Source of the DNA: Amedibacillus dolichus DSM 3991
GTDB taxonomy: Bacteria > Bacillota_I > Bacilli_A > Erysipelotrichales > Erysipelotrichaceae
Length of the DNA stretch: 64,000 nucleotides
NCBI RefSeq assembly: GCF_000154285.1
Contig: NZ_DS483473.1
Coordinates: 1 to 64,000, forward strand
Reading direction: 5' to 3'
Made by a program: the position numbers and the translations under genes. The notes under the pieces are model-generated. The model ran no database searches. It worked only from the letters and a program-made list of their open reading frames with translations, and had not been told where the DNA came from. The stretch's first letter is position 1. Each line of letters opens with the position of its first letter. Below are positions 28,573 to 38,407 of the stretch, one piece after another.

Positions 28573-31037
28573 TCATTCATCCTCCTTTTTCAATTCTTGA
28601 GGTTTGGTGGTCATAATGCGGTAAAGCTCGGTATTCTTCGGGAAGTGATCCACGAAAGGCAGAATTGTAGAGCCATAAAACAGCAGGCCCTCGCCCTCAC
28701 CGGAGTGGGTCACATAAGATAATTGGTGTGTGGAAATACCCAGCTGCTTGGCGAGGATCTGACGGTCTCCCCTGCCTGGTTGAGCATATACACGAAGTCG
28801 GAATTTTCAAAGATATTTTCCACCTCGCGGCTGGAAAGTAGATCTTTGACGTTCTGCGTGATTCCGGTGGGGATGCCGCCCCATTTTCTGAATCGCTTCC
28901 AAATTTCTACCGTATAAGCAGCGGTCTGTTCCTCCTTCAAAAGCAAGTGCATCTCGTCGATGTAGTAGCGGGTAGACTTGTGAGCGGCACGGTTGATGGT
29001 GACACGGTTCCACACCTGATCCTGAACTACCAGCATACCGATTTTTTTAAGCTGCTTGCCCAGTTCCTTGATGTCATAGCAGACAATCCGGTTATCAATA
29101 TCCACATTGCTCTGATGATTGAACACATTCAACGAACCCGTTACATAGATTTCCAATGCCGTTGCAATGTACTGAGCTTCTTTTTCTTCCTGCTCCCGCA
29201 ACAGGTTATAAAGGTCCTCCAAAATCGGCATATTCTCCGGGCGCGGGTCATTGAGATAGGTCTGATAGACCAGGCGCACACAACGGTCAATAATGGTTTT
29301 CTGCACCGGCTGCAAGCCCTCCTTACCGCCCACGATCAGCTCACACAAGCTGAGGATAAAGTCAGACTTGAGTGACAGCGGGCTTTCATCATCCGAATAG
29401 TCCAGATTCAGATCCATCGGATTGATATAGTTGGTTGAAGTAGGTGAGATCTTGATGACCTGCCCATGCAGACGCTCAACAAGAGGTGCGTACTCCGCTT
29501 CCGGGTCACAGATAATGACATCATCACTGGTAAGCAAAAAGCAGTTGGCAATTTCTCGTTTTGCGCTGAAGGACTTACCGGAACCCGGCGTACCCAGAAT
29601 CAGGCCGTTGGGGTTTTTCAGCAGCTTTCTGTCCACCATGATGAGGTTGTTGGACAGAGCATTGATGCCGTAGTACAGAGCTTCTTTCCCGTTCTGGAAC
29701 AGTTCCTGCGTAGTGAAGGGCACAAAGATAGCTGTGGAACTGGTGGTCAGTCCTCGCTGAATCTCAATCTGATTGAGACCCAGAGGCAGACAGCTCATCA
29801 GCCCTTCTTCCTGTTGGAAGTCCAGTCTGGTCAGCTGACAGTTATACTTCTGGGCAATAGAGCCTGCCTGAAAGATGTTGTTGCCAAGCTGACGGGGATT
29901 GTCCGCTGTGTTCAGCACCAGAAAGGTCAAAAGGAACATTCTCTCGTTGCGGCTCTGCAAATCCTGCAAGAGTTTTTTCGCTTCACTGCCGTAGGTAGCA
30001 AGGTCAGATGGAATGATGTCCATGTCGTATCCGGCACGGACTGCTTTTTTCTGTTCCTCGATCTTGCTGCGGTCCAGGTCGGTAATCTTCCGCTTTACCG
30101 TTTTGATGGCTTTCACCTGATCCACCGACTGAATGTGCATACTCACAATGAGCGAGCTTTCCATATCCAGAAAATCAGCCAGCAAACGGTCATTCAGTTC
30201 CGGTGCGAGAATCTGCAAAAAAGAAACAGTCCCGTATTTCTTACCCATACGGAACTGCTTGCCGGTGCGGAACTCAAAGGAGCTTGGTGCAATAAAATCC
30301 TTTGTGGACAGACCGGAAGGAGCCAGCCAGTCCCATTCAAACTGAAACGGGAGTTGTTCATCCATGTGGAATACCGCATGAAGCTGAAAAAGCCTTTCTT
30401 TACCGTCCAGCGTTCTGGCAGCTACACCAAGACGCTTGAAGTTATTAAGTATATCGGTCTCAATACGCTCCAGACGGGGCTTGGCGGCTTTGATGCTGTC
30501 CGCGTCGATACCAAAGGTCAGGTATTTGGTCTTGATGAGACCGTTGTTACCTCTGGCCAGCTGATTTTGCAGCATTGTGGTGTATTCCTCGCGGATACTG
30601 TCAAAGGCGTCCCTCTGGGGCGGGATGGAAATGGAGTTAGCAAAGGTCTCCTCCGATGCCGCAAGGTTCAAAAAAGACAGCTGAAAATGAATCGAGCTGT
30701 CAAAATAATTGAGGAAATCACACCAACCCTCAAAGATTGCCGTCTTATCTTCGTTTTGGGAAAGCTGATAGTTGATGTCCTGAAACTGAATGGTCTTTGT
30801 GTAGTGGCTGTCCGATACGCGGCAGATTCCGTCCGGCCACATCCGTTCATAAGGGATACTGTCCTGCGCAGATTTTCCTTTTTTGTCCGTGCGGTTAGCG
30901 CGGGCAATGGCCGCTTCGATCTGCTTCTTATCGGCACGGGACAGTTTTTTCTTTGTCTTTACCGGCTGCACAGTTTTTTCCCCGGTTTTTCCGAACATCC
31001 GATGCAGCCATTTTTTTATTGCGGTGAACAATGTCAT
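28573..31037 (-). pseudogene. VirB4/TraE-type conjugation ATPase, frameshifted near the 3' end
   Basis: This is the T4SS ATPase that powers assembly and transport. It is normal up to Y-M-L-N-Q-A-G, with Walker A G-T-P-G-S-G-K-S and Walker B-like Y-Y-I-D-E-M-H. There a run of four C on the plus strand (28,769-28,772), where five are expected, shifts the frame and stops it early at 28,710 (775 residues). In the restored frame the gene continues 65 residues with G-D-R-Q-I-L-A-K-Q-L-G-I and L-L-F-Y-G-S-T-I-L-P-F to a stop at 28,573, overlapping the next gene as ATGA. A single missing G in the coding strand explains all of this; it could be a true mutation or a homopolymer sequencing error. Confidence 0.88.
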
Positions 31038-31383
31038 ACACCTCCTTATCGAGCATTTCCTGCCGCTTTAATACGGCATAAAAGTTGTTGGTCTGGTAAG
31101 GTCGCTGCTTTGGACGGATCACAGCTACTTTGAGAATGTTGCCCACGATCTTTTCCAGGGGCTGTCCATGCTTTTCGTACATAGCCAGCATAAAGAAGGG
31201 CAGCATAACCAGCATCATACACATAGCCGCTACACTGTTTCCGGTAGGTTTTCTGAGCAAAAAGAAAAGCGGTACGCCAATAAGCGCTCCGCCCGTGAAG
31301 CAGATAAGCTGCCGCTTGGTCAGATTGAACATGACCTTTGTTTTGACTTTTGTTAAGTCCTTGGGTACGGGTACATAAGCCAA
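30928..31383 (-). CDS. PrgI-family inner membrane protein
   Basis: A 151-residue PrgI/TcpE-like membrane protein. The conserved start is L/M-A-Y-V-P-V-P-K-D-L-T-K, then two transmembrane helices (L-I-C-F-T-G-G-A-L-I-G-V-P-L-F-F-L and A-A-M-C-M-M-L-V-M-L-P-F-F-M-L) and E-K-H-G-Q-P-L-E-K. A TTG at 31,383 with AAGGAGG eight bases before it is the natural start; the ATG further up gives an unlikely N-terminal extension. The gene overlaps virB4 by 110 bases and forms the membrane platform of the channel with VirB6. Confidence 0.85.
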   Translation of the reverse strand: MAYVPVPKDLTKVKTKVMFNLTKRQLICFTGGALIGVPLFFLLRKPTGNSVAAMCMMLVMLPFFMLAMYEKHGQPLEKIVGNILKVAVIRPKQRPYQTNNFYAVLKRQEMLDKEVYDIVHRNKKMAASDVRKNRGKNCAAGKDKEKTVPCR

Positions 31384-31403
31384 TGTGGAAACCTCCTTCC
31401 GTT

Positions 31404-32273
31404 TTAGTGTGCCTGAAAGACTGATTTGGCGAGACTGCCGGTTTTGAACAGCGTAAAACATAGCAGTACGGTGTAGCCCACGCAGCTCCAGATTGCCATG
31501 ATGATGTCATCTTCCAGAGCGATGTTCTGCACCAGCACAGCATAAATTGCCACGCAGACGATAATGAGAAACGCCTGAAAGCCCAGTGCCAGCAGAGATC
31601 GGAGGTAATTCTGTCCCATACCGCCCCATTCCTTGCCCATCATTGCAGCCATTGGAACGGGAGCCACCGAAGTTACAAGGTAGATCTCGATCATACGGCC
31701 ATAAATAACGATAAAGATACAGATATACAACGCCCACATGGTAATGCCAATAAAGAGGGATTGGAACCACAGTCCGAACAGCGGTCCCAAATCCATTTCC
31801 ATCAGCCTCGGTTCCAGATCGGTCATAACTGAGGAAATGTCAATGGACGCATCCGAATTGATAATCCCTGCCGCCTGCGCCACCACGCTCTGCGCCATAT
31901 CAAAGACACCCATCACGATATTCCATGTGTTTGTGACAATGAGGATGGCGGCAGCTGATTTGAACACCCACTTGAAAATCATCCAGGTATCCACATCATG
32001 CAGGTTGTTCTTGTCTGCAATCATCTGGATCAGGTCTACGGTCATCACGATAGCCAGGATCACACCTGCAATCGGCACCATGATGGAGTTTGACAGATTC
32101 TCAATCATATTGAAAATACTGCCATTCCATCCCTGTGGGGTCTGTCCTACCTGTACGGATATATCCGCGACCTGTTGGTTTACGCTGTCAAACATCCCCG
32201 AAAGGTTGCTCATAATACCGCCCACCAGCATTTCTTTCAGCCAATTTGTCAGGGCTTCAAGTAAGAAATCCAT
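31404..32273 (-). CDS. VirB6/TrbL-like conjugal transfer membrane protein (CD1112 family)
   Basis: A 289-residue polytopic membrane protein. It begins M-D-F-L-L-E-A-L-T-N-W-L-K-E-M and has about six hydrophobic segments, including I-M-V-P-I-A-G-V-I-L-A-I-V-M-T and W-A-L-Y-I-C-I-F-I-V-I-Y. The loop V-A-P-V-P-M-A-A-M-M-G-K-E-W-G is typical of the family. It forms the membrane pore of the T4SS. In the uninterrupted ICE it follows maff2; here element 2 separates it from the upstream transfer genes, so its transcription may come from element 2 or be lost. Confidence 0.9.
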   Translation of the reverse strand: MDFLLEALTNWLKEMLVGGIMSNLSGMFDSVNQQVADISVQVGQTPQGWNGSIFNMIENLSNSIMVPIAGVILAIVMTVDLIQMIADKNNLHDVDTWMIFKWVFKSAAAILIVTNTWNIVMGVFDMAQSVVAQAAGIINSDASIDISSVMTDLEPRLMEMDLGPLFGLWFQSLFIGITMWALYICIFIVIYGRMIEIYLVTSVAPVPMAAMMGKEWGGMGQNYLRSLLALGFQAFLIIVCVAIYAVLVQNIALEDDIIMAIWSCVGYTVLLCFTLFKTGSLAKSVFQAH

Positions 32274-32342
32274 ACGGTGTCAACCTCCTTTCCGCCGCCC
32301 CCGCAGAGCTGCGGGAGCGGCAAGGATTTCATGCAGGAACGC

Positions 32343-32420
32343 TTAGACAGAGAACAGCCCGGAGAGCAGAGGTACAAGAACCATACCAACAACGGCTACA
32401 CCAGCGCCAGCCATGAGCTG
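32343..32420 (-). pseudogene. maff2 3' fragment (second transmembrane helix)
   Basis: The minus strand encodes Q-L-M-A-G-A-G-V-A-V-V-G-M-V-L-V-P-L-L-S-G-L-F-S-V and a stop, without a start. The other part is at 43,227-43,385. Joined at the shared AGCCATGA sequence they give a 72-residue Maff2/VirB2-like protein with two hydrophobic helices. Element 2 lies between the parts. Confidence 0.8.
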
Positions 32421-32518
32421 TTTTATCCCCAATTAGGTGTAAAACTCTGCTCGATGGCGGGCGGCGGCGTACAAAAATCTATATGGTGTTTTTAAGAGAA
32501 CCGTCCCGGCGGGACAGG

Positions 32519-34189
32519 TCAGGCAGTGACCTGTTCCACCTCTGGGATGGGTTTGAGATTAAAATGAATTTCGATAGAAATGTGTCTTGTTTTATCTTCG
32601 TCAATGCGCTCATGCACGACGATTTCTTTGATTAAGCGGTTGAGGGTGGCTGCGTCCAGCTCTGTGATATTGGCGTATTCCTGAATGGCTTCCACCCATT
32701 GTTTTGCGTCATTGGCAAGCTGGACTTCATCGGACAGCCGCTTTCTGCCCTCGGACACTTTTGCTTTAAGCTCCGCTTGCTCGGTCTGTGTCTTTTCCAG
32801 CATGGTGTTGAAATTCTGTTCACTGATACGCCCTGCAATCATATCCTCATAAAGCCGCATGACCATTTTGTCCAGAACCTCAATCCGTTCCTCGTCCCTT
32901 GTGAGGGAGCGTTCCATTGCTTCCCGCTGTTCCCGCTGCTCGGCTTCACAGGTATTGGTCAAGCGGTCGGCAACCGCTTCCCCGTCCATCAGGGCGGCTC
33001 TGGCACATTCCCGGATTTTCCGCAGCACATGGCTGTAAAGGGTGTCATAATCAATCCGGTGCTGGGTGCAGTGGTTCTTTCCAAAGGCATTGTAGGTTTT
33101 GCAGGAGTAAATCTGCTGGGGATGTTTTGCGTTTGTGTAGCGTACCGTCAGTGACTTCCCACACTCACCGCATTTTATCAGTCCGGCAAACAGGCTGATT
33201 TCATTGGTCTGCCCCGGACGCTGGCGGGATTTCAGCTTGTTCTGCACAATGTCAAAGCTCATGCGGTCAATCAGCGGTTCATGCTGTCCCTCCACCACAA
33301 TCCAGTCCTCCGGCTTCTTTTCCCCAATCGTGCCGATTTTGAAACGGTAGTCCTTTTTCTGGGAAGCAATCGCCCCGGTGTAGACGGGATTCATCAAAAG
33401 GTCTTTGATAACGGAGAAGTCCCACATATACCGCCCGTTTTCCGGGTCTTTCTTTTCCCATTTGGTGCGGGTATTGCGAAGCCCCCGTTCCCGGTTCCAC
33501 CATGTGGGGCAGGGAATTTTTTCTTCCTCCAGCCGTCTGCGGATATAGTTCGGACCATGACCGTTCAGGGCATATCCGAAAATCAGCCGCACAATCGGGG
33601 CGGTTTCCTCGTCAATGAGCAGATGGTTTTTGTCCTCCGGGTCTTTCCGATACCCAAACGGGGCAAGACACCCGGTAAACTGTCCTTTCTGCGCTTTCAG
33701 AAGATAAGAGGAATGGACTTTCTTGGAAATATCCTTGCTGTACATCTCGTTCAGGATATTCTTGAACGGGGCGATGTCGTTGTTATCCCGCAGGGTGTCG
33801 ATACCGTCATTCATGGCGATATAGCGGACACCGTTTCTTGGGAAAAAGTCCTCAATCAAATGCCCGGTTTGCAGATAGTTACGCCCCAGTCGGCTGAGGT
33901 CTTTCGTGATGACAAGGTTGATTTGCCTGCGCTCAATGGCTCTCAACATTCTCTGTAAATCAGGACGCTCCATATTAAGACCTGTGAAGCCATCGTCCTG
34001 ATAGACTGCCACAACCTCCCATCCCTGCTTTTCGCAGTATTTTTCCAGCATATCACGCTGGTTTGCGATACTGGCACTTTCGCCTTGCAGGTCATCGTCC
34101 TTTGACAGCCTGCAATAGACCGCTGCACGATACCCTCCGGCAAGTGCCGAACCGATTGTTCTGTATTCCATTTCGTTCATCATAGCCAT
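32519..34189 (-). CDS. Large serine recombinase (element 2)
   Basis: A 556-residue recombinase with resolvase motifs Y-C-R-L-S-K-D-D (Ser29 the probable nucleophile), [11 protein letters not shown], a recombinase domain, a zinc ribbon (C-G-E-C-G-K, C-K-T-Y-N-A-F-G-K-N-H-C) and a DUF4368-like C-terminal coiled coil ending I-E-I-H-F-N-L-K-P-I. It is clearly related to, but distinct from, the element 1 enzyme, in keeping with its different target. It lies close to the left end of element 2 and its start abuts the stop of the TnpW-like gene. Confidence 0.93.
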   Translation of the reverse strand: MAMMNEMEYRTIGSALAGGYRAAVYCRLSKDDDLQGESASIANQRDMLEKYCEKQGWEVVAVYQDDGFTGLNMERPDLQRMLRAIERRQINLVITKDLSRLGRNYLQTGHLIEDFFPRNGVRYIAMNDGIDTLRDNNDIAPFKNILNEMYSKDISKKVHSSYLLKAQKGQFTGCLAPFGYRKDPEDKNHLLIDEETAPIVRLIFGYALNGHGPNYIRRRLEEEKIPCPTWWNRERGLRNTRTKWEKKDPENGRYMWDFSVIKDLLMNPVYTGAIASQKKDYRFKIGTIGEKKPEDWIVVEGQHEPLIDRMSFDIVQNKLKSRQRPGQTNEISLFAGLIKCGECGKSLTVRYTNAKHPQQIYSCKTYNAFGKNHCTQHRIDYDTLYSHVLRKIRECARAALMDGEAVADRLTNTCEAEQREQREAMERSLTRDEERIEVLDKMVMRLYEDMIAGRISEQNFNTMLEKTQTEQAELKAKVSEGRKRLSDEVQLANDAKQWVEAIQEYANITELDAATLNRLIKEIVVHERIDEDKTRHISIEIHFNLKPIPEVEQVTA

Positions 34190-34387
34190 TTACCCACACA
34201 ATCCAGACGGTATCTGGCTCTTTTGAACCTCATCTTCATTATAGCTCATATCTTTCCTTTTAGCAAGATATTCTTTCGTATTTGTCTTACCGTATTTCTG
34301 GGAAATCAGGCTGACGAACACATCGGTTGCGTCCAGTTCCCCGTCAAATACCGTTGTAACATGAATCTCTGTTTTGTTTTTTGCCAT
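34190..34387 (-). CDS. TnpW-family element protein
   Basis: A 65-residue protein beginning M-A-K-N-K-T-E-I-H-V-T-T-V-F-D-G-E-L-D-A and continuing T-D-V-F-V-S-L-I-S-Q-K-Y-G-K, the pattern of TnpW-type proteins (named from Tn4451). No function is established. It lies directly upstream of the recombinase gene with a 1-base gap. The start follows GGAGGATAACTGCCT. Confidence 0.7.
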   Translation of the reverse strand: MAKNKTEIHVTTVFDGELDATDVFVSLISQKYGKTNTKEYLAKRKDMSYNEDEVQKSQIPSGLCG

Positions 34388-34430
34388 AGGCAGTTATCCT
34401 CCATACATGAAAATAGCCAGACAGAGGGTG

Positions 34431-34713
34431 TCGGCAACGAAGTCCGGCAACGGGCTTCAAAAGACCTTGCAAACAATCTCAATCTGGCGATGGTTACTAT
34501 TTATACTTTTCTTTTATTTTTCTGTTGTTTTGGTTGTTATAAGGGAGAAAAGCCCGCAGTTATGGGGTTTTCCCCGGCAACCGGCTCGGCAACGGGATAG
34601 CAACAGGGGATGCAACGGGCTGTCATTTTCAGAATGGAAGCTCCATCTGTTCTGTGACCTCCACAAAACCGTCCATCGTTTTTTCAGACGGGTTGCCGGA
34701 GTCCGTTGCCGGG
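34431..34713. repeat. Iteron-like GGCAACGGG repeats beside the VirE gene
   Basis: Copies of a (C)GGCAACGGG-like sequence occur in direct orientation at about 34,431, 34,444, 34,574, 34,586, 34,599 and 34,611, with varying agreement, and in inverse orientation at 34,689-34,700 and 34,703-34,713 inside the 3' end of the VirE gene. A T/A-rich stretch lies between 34,495 and 34,550. This combination of iterons and an AT-rich segment next to a primase/helicase gene suggests an origin of replication (inferred). Confidence 0.6.
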
Positions 34714-36023
34714 TTTTCACGCTCCCAGCCCTTTTGTCTGCCATATTCGGAAAACATTCTTGGGTTTGGGAAGTACCGCCAGCCGGAAATGCACTGGTTC
34801 ATAATCTCGTTGATTTCCCGGATTTCCCATTGCTTCGGCTCGTCAAAGACATGGTTCAAGGCTTCCTTGTAGAGCTGCTTGGAGCAGACCATGCTCCCGG
34901 TGTACTTATCAAGATACGCCTGTATCATCCCGGCTTTGGTGTCCTCCGGCATAAAATCCCTCTGGTGTTCTTTGAGATACCGCTGCATGGCGGGGCTGAA
35001 AGCCAGCTTGAACCTGCCGCTTCGGTAAATCTCCATCGCTTCCGCCCACATCTGCTCGATATAGGCTCTGGAAGCAGCTTCGTCCTCTAAAATGTGAACC
35101 TCGGCTTGCTCCGGGTACACCATGACGGGGATAAAGCGGCGGTTGCCGGAACGGTCAAGGGGCAGGAAGTCAAGGGCATTGGAAGTGCCGCCAAACACGC
35201 ACTGACGGGGGCGGTCTGCCGGGTGGGTTTCATAGGGTATCTTGTAAACCTCTTTCTGCCGGCTTAAAAATGACTTGATTTCCTCAATGCTCTTGGCGTT
35301 TGCGGTTGCCATCATTTCCGACATTTCGATAATCCAGTGACCTTGCAGCTTACGGTACACATTGTCATCGTCCAGCTTCCGCAAATCATCGGAGAACCAC
35401 TCGTCCCGGACTGCCAGCAGACGGAAGAAGGTGGACTTTCCAGCCCCCTGACCGCCTACCAGACAAAGCATGATTTCAAACTTGCACCCCGGCTGAAAGG
35501 CTCGTGAGATTGCACCCAGCAGGAACAGCTTCAATGCTTCATAGGTGTAATCGTCTGCGTCAGCCCCCAGAAAGTGCCGCAGGCAGAAGCGGATTCGCTC
35601 TGTCCCGTCCCACACAAGGGAACTTAAATAATCCCGGATGGGATGGTACTTGTTTTCATTCGCCACAATCCCGATGGCATTATCAATCTTTTTCTCATTG
35701 GTAAGCCCATAGGTTTCTTCCAGATAGAGAAGCAGATACTTCATATCCGTATCGTTCAGGGCTGTGCTTTCTCTGTGAAAACCGATGGGCTTTATGATGT
35801 CCTTGCGGTCGGTCAGGATGTTGTATGCGATAGCCCCGGAAAGCAGAGGGTCACGCTGGAATACGGTCAGGCAGTTCCGTATGCTCTGGCGGACACCGCC
35901 TTTCTCGGTGGTTTCCAGCCCCGCCTTGATTTCCTCAATGCTCTGGGGCGGCTGCATGGCGTTCATGGTGTTTTTTAGTTCTTGCTGCGTCTGCGGCTGC
36001 AAGCTCTGCCATTCGCTGTTCAA
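34629..36023 (-). CDS. VirE-type P-loop protein (primase-associated helicase)
   Basis: A 464-residue protein of the virulence-associated protein E family. The N-terminal 150 residues are a wing-like region; Walker A is G-G-Q-G-A-G-K-S-T-F-F near 178, Walker B-like W-I-I-E-M-S-E-M near 207, and the segment with F-G-G-T-S-N-A-L-D-F-L-P-L-D near 255 is the family signature. The family consists of superfamily 3-like helicases found on phages and mobilizable elements, next to a primase. Here a CHC2 zinc-finger gene follows upstream with a 16-base gap. The likely job is replication of the circular form or of the complementary strand after transfer (inferred). Confidence 0.85.
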   Translation of the reverse strand: MNSEWQSLQPQTQQELKNTMNAMQPPQSIEEIKAGLETTEKGGVRQSIRNCLTVFQRDPLLSGAIAYNILTDRKDIIKPIGFHRESTALNDTDMKYLLLYLEETYGLTNEKKIDNAIGIVANENKYHPIRDYLSSLVWDGTERIRFCLRHFLGADADDYTYEALKLFLLGAISRAFQPGCKFEIMLCLVGGQGAGKSTFFRLLAVRDEWFSDDLRKLDDDNVYRKLQGHWIIEMSEMMATANAKSIEEIKSFLSRQKEVYKIPYETHPADRPRQCVFGGTSNALDFLPLDRSGNRRFIPVMVYPEQAEVHILEDEAASRAYIEQMWAEAMEIYRSGRFKLAFSPAMQRYLKEHQRDFMPEDTKAGMIQAYLDKYTGSMVCSKQLYKEALNHVFDEPKQWEIREINEIMNQCISGWRYFPNPRMFSEYGRQKGWERENPATDSGNPSEKTMDGFVEVTEQMELPF

Positions 36024-36039
36024 GCTGTATCACATCCTT

Positions 36040-36579
36040 TCAGTAGTCCGCAATCAAAGCCGCTTTTTCCTCTGTCTCCCCGAACAGCAGCACATCCAGC
36101 AGATATTCCACATGGGCTTGCTTTTGTAAGGCTTCCACAAACCGGGGATGAAAGGCTTCCTCTGGGGAGTGCGGGGCATATTCCGTTCTCCATGCCCGGA
36201 GCAGGTGGAGATAATCGGCAAGGATACGGAAGCAGCGGTTCTTTGCTTCCTGAAACTGTTCCTCCGGGGATTTCTGCCGGGGCTTGGGCTTTTTTACCTT
36301 TCCCGGCGGTTTCCAGTCCTCATAGGAAATTCCAAAGTCCTGTGCCAGTTGTACGGCGGCTTCTTTCTTTCCCAGCCCATACAGAGCGGCGGCAAAATCA
36401 ATCACATCCCCATCCGCACCGCAGCCGAAGCAGTGGTAACGCCGATCCAGCTTCATGCTTGGGGTTTTATCGTGATGGAACGGGCAGCAAGCCATCCCGT
36501 TCCGCCCTGCATGGATTCCATAATGCTCCGCTGCCTGTCTTGTTGTGACAGACTGCTTCACAACTTCAAATACATTCAA
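36040..36579 (-). CDS. CHC2 zinc-finger primase-like protein
   Basis: A 179-residue protein starting M-N-V-F-E-V-V-K-Q-S-V-T-T-R-Q-A-A-E-H-Y-G, with the zinc-binding motif C-C-P-F-H-H-D-K and F-G-C-G-A-D-G-D-V-I-D-F. It resembles residues 1-190 of the ICE fusion protein at 19,479-22,847 over its full length, but here it stands alone. CHC2 fingers recognise DNA in DnaG-type primases; it most likely works with the VirE protein encoded directly downstream. No catalytic Toprim domain is present. Confidence 0.85.
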   Translation of the reverse strand: MNVFEVVKQSVTTRQAAEHYGIHAGRNGMACCPFHHDKTPSMKLDRRYHCFGCGADGDVIDFAAALYGLGKKEAAVQLAQDFGISYEDWKPPGKVKKPKPRQKSPEEQFQEAKNRCFRILADYLHLLRAWRTEYAPHSPEEAFHPRFVEALQKQAHVEYLLDVLLFGETEEKAALIADY

Positions 36580-36644
36580 ATCAATCCCTCCTTGAACATA
36601 AGAAAAGCACCTGACATTCTCTGATTGAAAATGGCAAGTGCCTG

Positions 36645-38225
36645 TTAAAGTTCCATATCCTGTTGTCTGTGTTTTGTCTGTGCCGGGGCGGTTCTTTGTG
36701 CTTTTTTCTCGTCAGTCTTATCCTGCAAGACTTCTTTGATGGGCTGCTTCTTGGGCGGCTCTTTGCTTTCTTCTGTGCCGGGTGTGGCTTTCCGTACCCA
36801 GTAGCGGATGTCCCGCAGCTTCTTCAAATCCTCCTGTACCTCGGTCAGCGGTACTTTCAGTTCTGCGATTTCGCTGAGAAGCGTTTCCTGCTCCTCTTGC
36901 AGCTCCTTTTTGGTACTGTCCTTATCGTCCGGGTGCTTGGCAAGGTAGTCAGCGGCTTTCTCATACCGGGCAACCTCCGGGTATTCCTGTTTGAATTTCT
37001 CCTTTGTTTTCTTAAAAAATATCTTCTGGTACTTCTCATAGACAGCCTTACATTCTTTGCAGTCTGTCCGGCTGGCAAGAATCCCGTCAATCACTTTGCT
37101 TCGGGCTTCCTTTGGCTTCATTTGATTGCGGTAATCTGCGGCTGATTTCCCAGAAGATTCCAGAAATGCTTCTAAGTCCTCCACAGTGGAAAGTCCCTTT
37201 TGCCGGAGATAGGACAAGGCTTCGCTGACTGCCTTTAAGTCCTGTGAAGTCCCCCGGTTCTGTCCAGCCCTTGTCCAGTCCCTCCGTTCTTCTTTTCGTA
37301 TCTCCATATACTTCATCAGCAGATTGGGAAGAAGTGTCGCTTCCTCCGCCGTTTTTTGTGCAAGCAGCTCTTTCCGTTTTTCTCCCAGTTCGGTAATCCA
37401 GCCTTTGAGGTTTTGAATGAGCTGCCGAATGGACTGCATCAGGCGGTTGGCGGCTTTGATTTCCCGGTTCAGGTTGCCGATATTCGTCTGGATACCACGC
37501 TTTTCCATCTGCCGGACAGCAGCCCCCTCATGGACAGTGGGGACTATATCAAGCCCCTGTCTGGCATAGGAACGCAAGTCCACACGCTCCGGGCGGTCAT
37601 TGGCTTCCAGATAGCGGTTCTGGATGACCTCCCATTCATGCCGCCAGATTTCACAATACTTCCTGTCGTTCCAATCAACCGTATCCTCCTTGTGGCTTTT
37701 CCATCTGCCGGACGGAAGTTTTATCCGTTCCCCGTTTTCGTCAAGGTCATAAACCTTGCGGCTCTTGGGAAGCCATTTTCCATGTTCGTCCATTGCCCTC
37801 ATAGTGAGCATGACATGGGCGTGGGGATTGTGTCCCGGCGGATGGGGGTCATGGATTGCAAAATCAGCAATCATGCCTTTGGAAACAAACTGCTGCTCAC
37901 AAAATTCCCGGACAAGGACAGCATACTGGTCGGGTGGTATCTCTCTTGGGATGGTAAGCACCCACCGCCTTGCAAGCTGGGAGTTCCATTGCTTTTCCAC
38001 CGCTTCGGCGGCGTTCCATAAGGTATTGCGGTCTGCATACGACCGTGGGGCGTTTGCCGGGAGCAGAATTTCATTGTGGACAATACCACGCTTTTCCGGG
38101 TAGTGCTTCACTTGCTGGTCGTATTCACAGAACAGCTTTTCGCCGCTTTGGTAAGCAGCGGCGGCAACCGCAGACTGTCGCTGGCTGCGCTGAACAATCG
38201 TGATTTCGTTGTGTGGGCAGGGCAT
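36645..38225 (-). CDS. MobA/MobL-type (MobQ) relaxase
   Basis: A 526-residue relaxase of element 2. The N-terminal relaxase domain contains S-A-V-A-A-A-A-Y-Q-S-G-E near residue 19 and the metal-binding H-N-P-H-A-H-V-M-L-T near 133, the MobQ signature. The C-terminal half is helical and coiled-coil with a Lys/Glu-rich tail. It would nick oriT (near 39,388) and lead the strand through the T4SS of a helper ICE. The gene is preceded by the terminator at 38,287-38,322 and by a GGAGG site. Its C-terminal tail (P-P-K-K-Q-P) is low complexity. Confidence 0.9.
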   Translation of the reverse strand: MPCPHNEITIVQRSQRQSAVAAAAYQSGEKLFCEYDQQVKHYPEKRGIVHNEILLPANAPRSYADRNTLWNAAEAVEKQWNSQLARRWVLTIPREIPPDQYAVLVREFCEQQFVSKGMIADFAIHDPHPPGHNPHAHVMLTMRAMDEHGKWLPKSRKVYDLDENGERIKLPSGRWKSHKEDTVDWNDRKYCEIWRHEWEVIQNRYLEANDRPERVDLRSYARQGLDIVPTVHEGAAVRQMEKRGIQTNIGNLNREIKAANRLMQSIRQLIQNLKGWITELGEKRKELLAQKTAEEATLLPNLLMKYMEIRKEERRDWTRAGQNRGTSQDLKAVSEALSYLRQKGLSTVEDLEAFLESSGKSAADYRNQMKPKEARSKVIDGILASRTDCKECKAVYEKYQKIFFKKTKEKFKQEYPEVARYEKAADYLAKHPDDKDSTKKELQEEQETLLSEIAELKVPLTEVQEDLKKLRDIRYWVRKATPGTEESKEPPKKQPIKEVLQDKTDEKKAQRTAPAQTKHRQQDMEL

Positions 38226-38286
38226 TTCGTGTCCCTCCTTTCGGTAATTGGTGGATGGGGTGGCGTTTTACCACCTCATTTTGGCA

Positions 38287-38322
38287 GAAAAAAAGCAGGA
38301 GACCTTTTTCAGATTTCCTGCT
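38287..38322 (-). terminator. Rho-independent terminator upstream of the relaxase gene
   Basis: Minus-strand AGCAGGA, 15-base loop, TCCTGCT, then TTTTTT. It follows the membrane/lipoprotein-like gene 38,408-38,812 and separates it from the relaxase. Confidence 0.65.
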
Positions 38323-38407
38323 CGGTGTGCCGCTGTGAGGGCGGCGGATATTTAGTTGTAAAAGTTCGGGACAAGTTGACCCGATGGGGAGATGGTACAC
38401 TTAAAAA

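Noticed and set aside
29466-31133. Plus-strand open frame of 555 codons opposite virB4
   Set aside because: Antisense shadow, repetitive His/Gln content, no domain.
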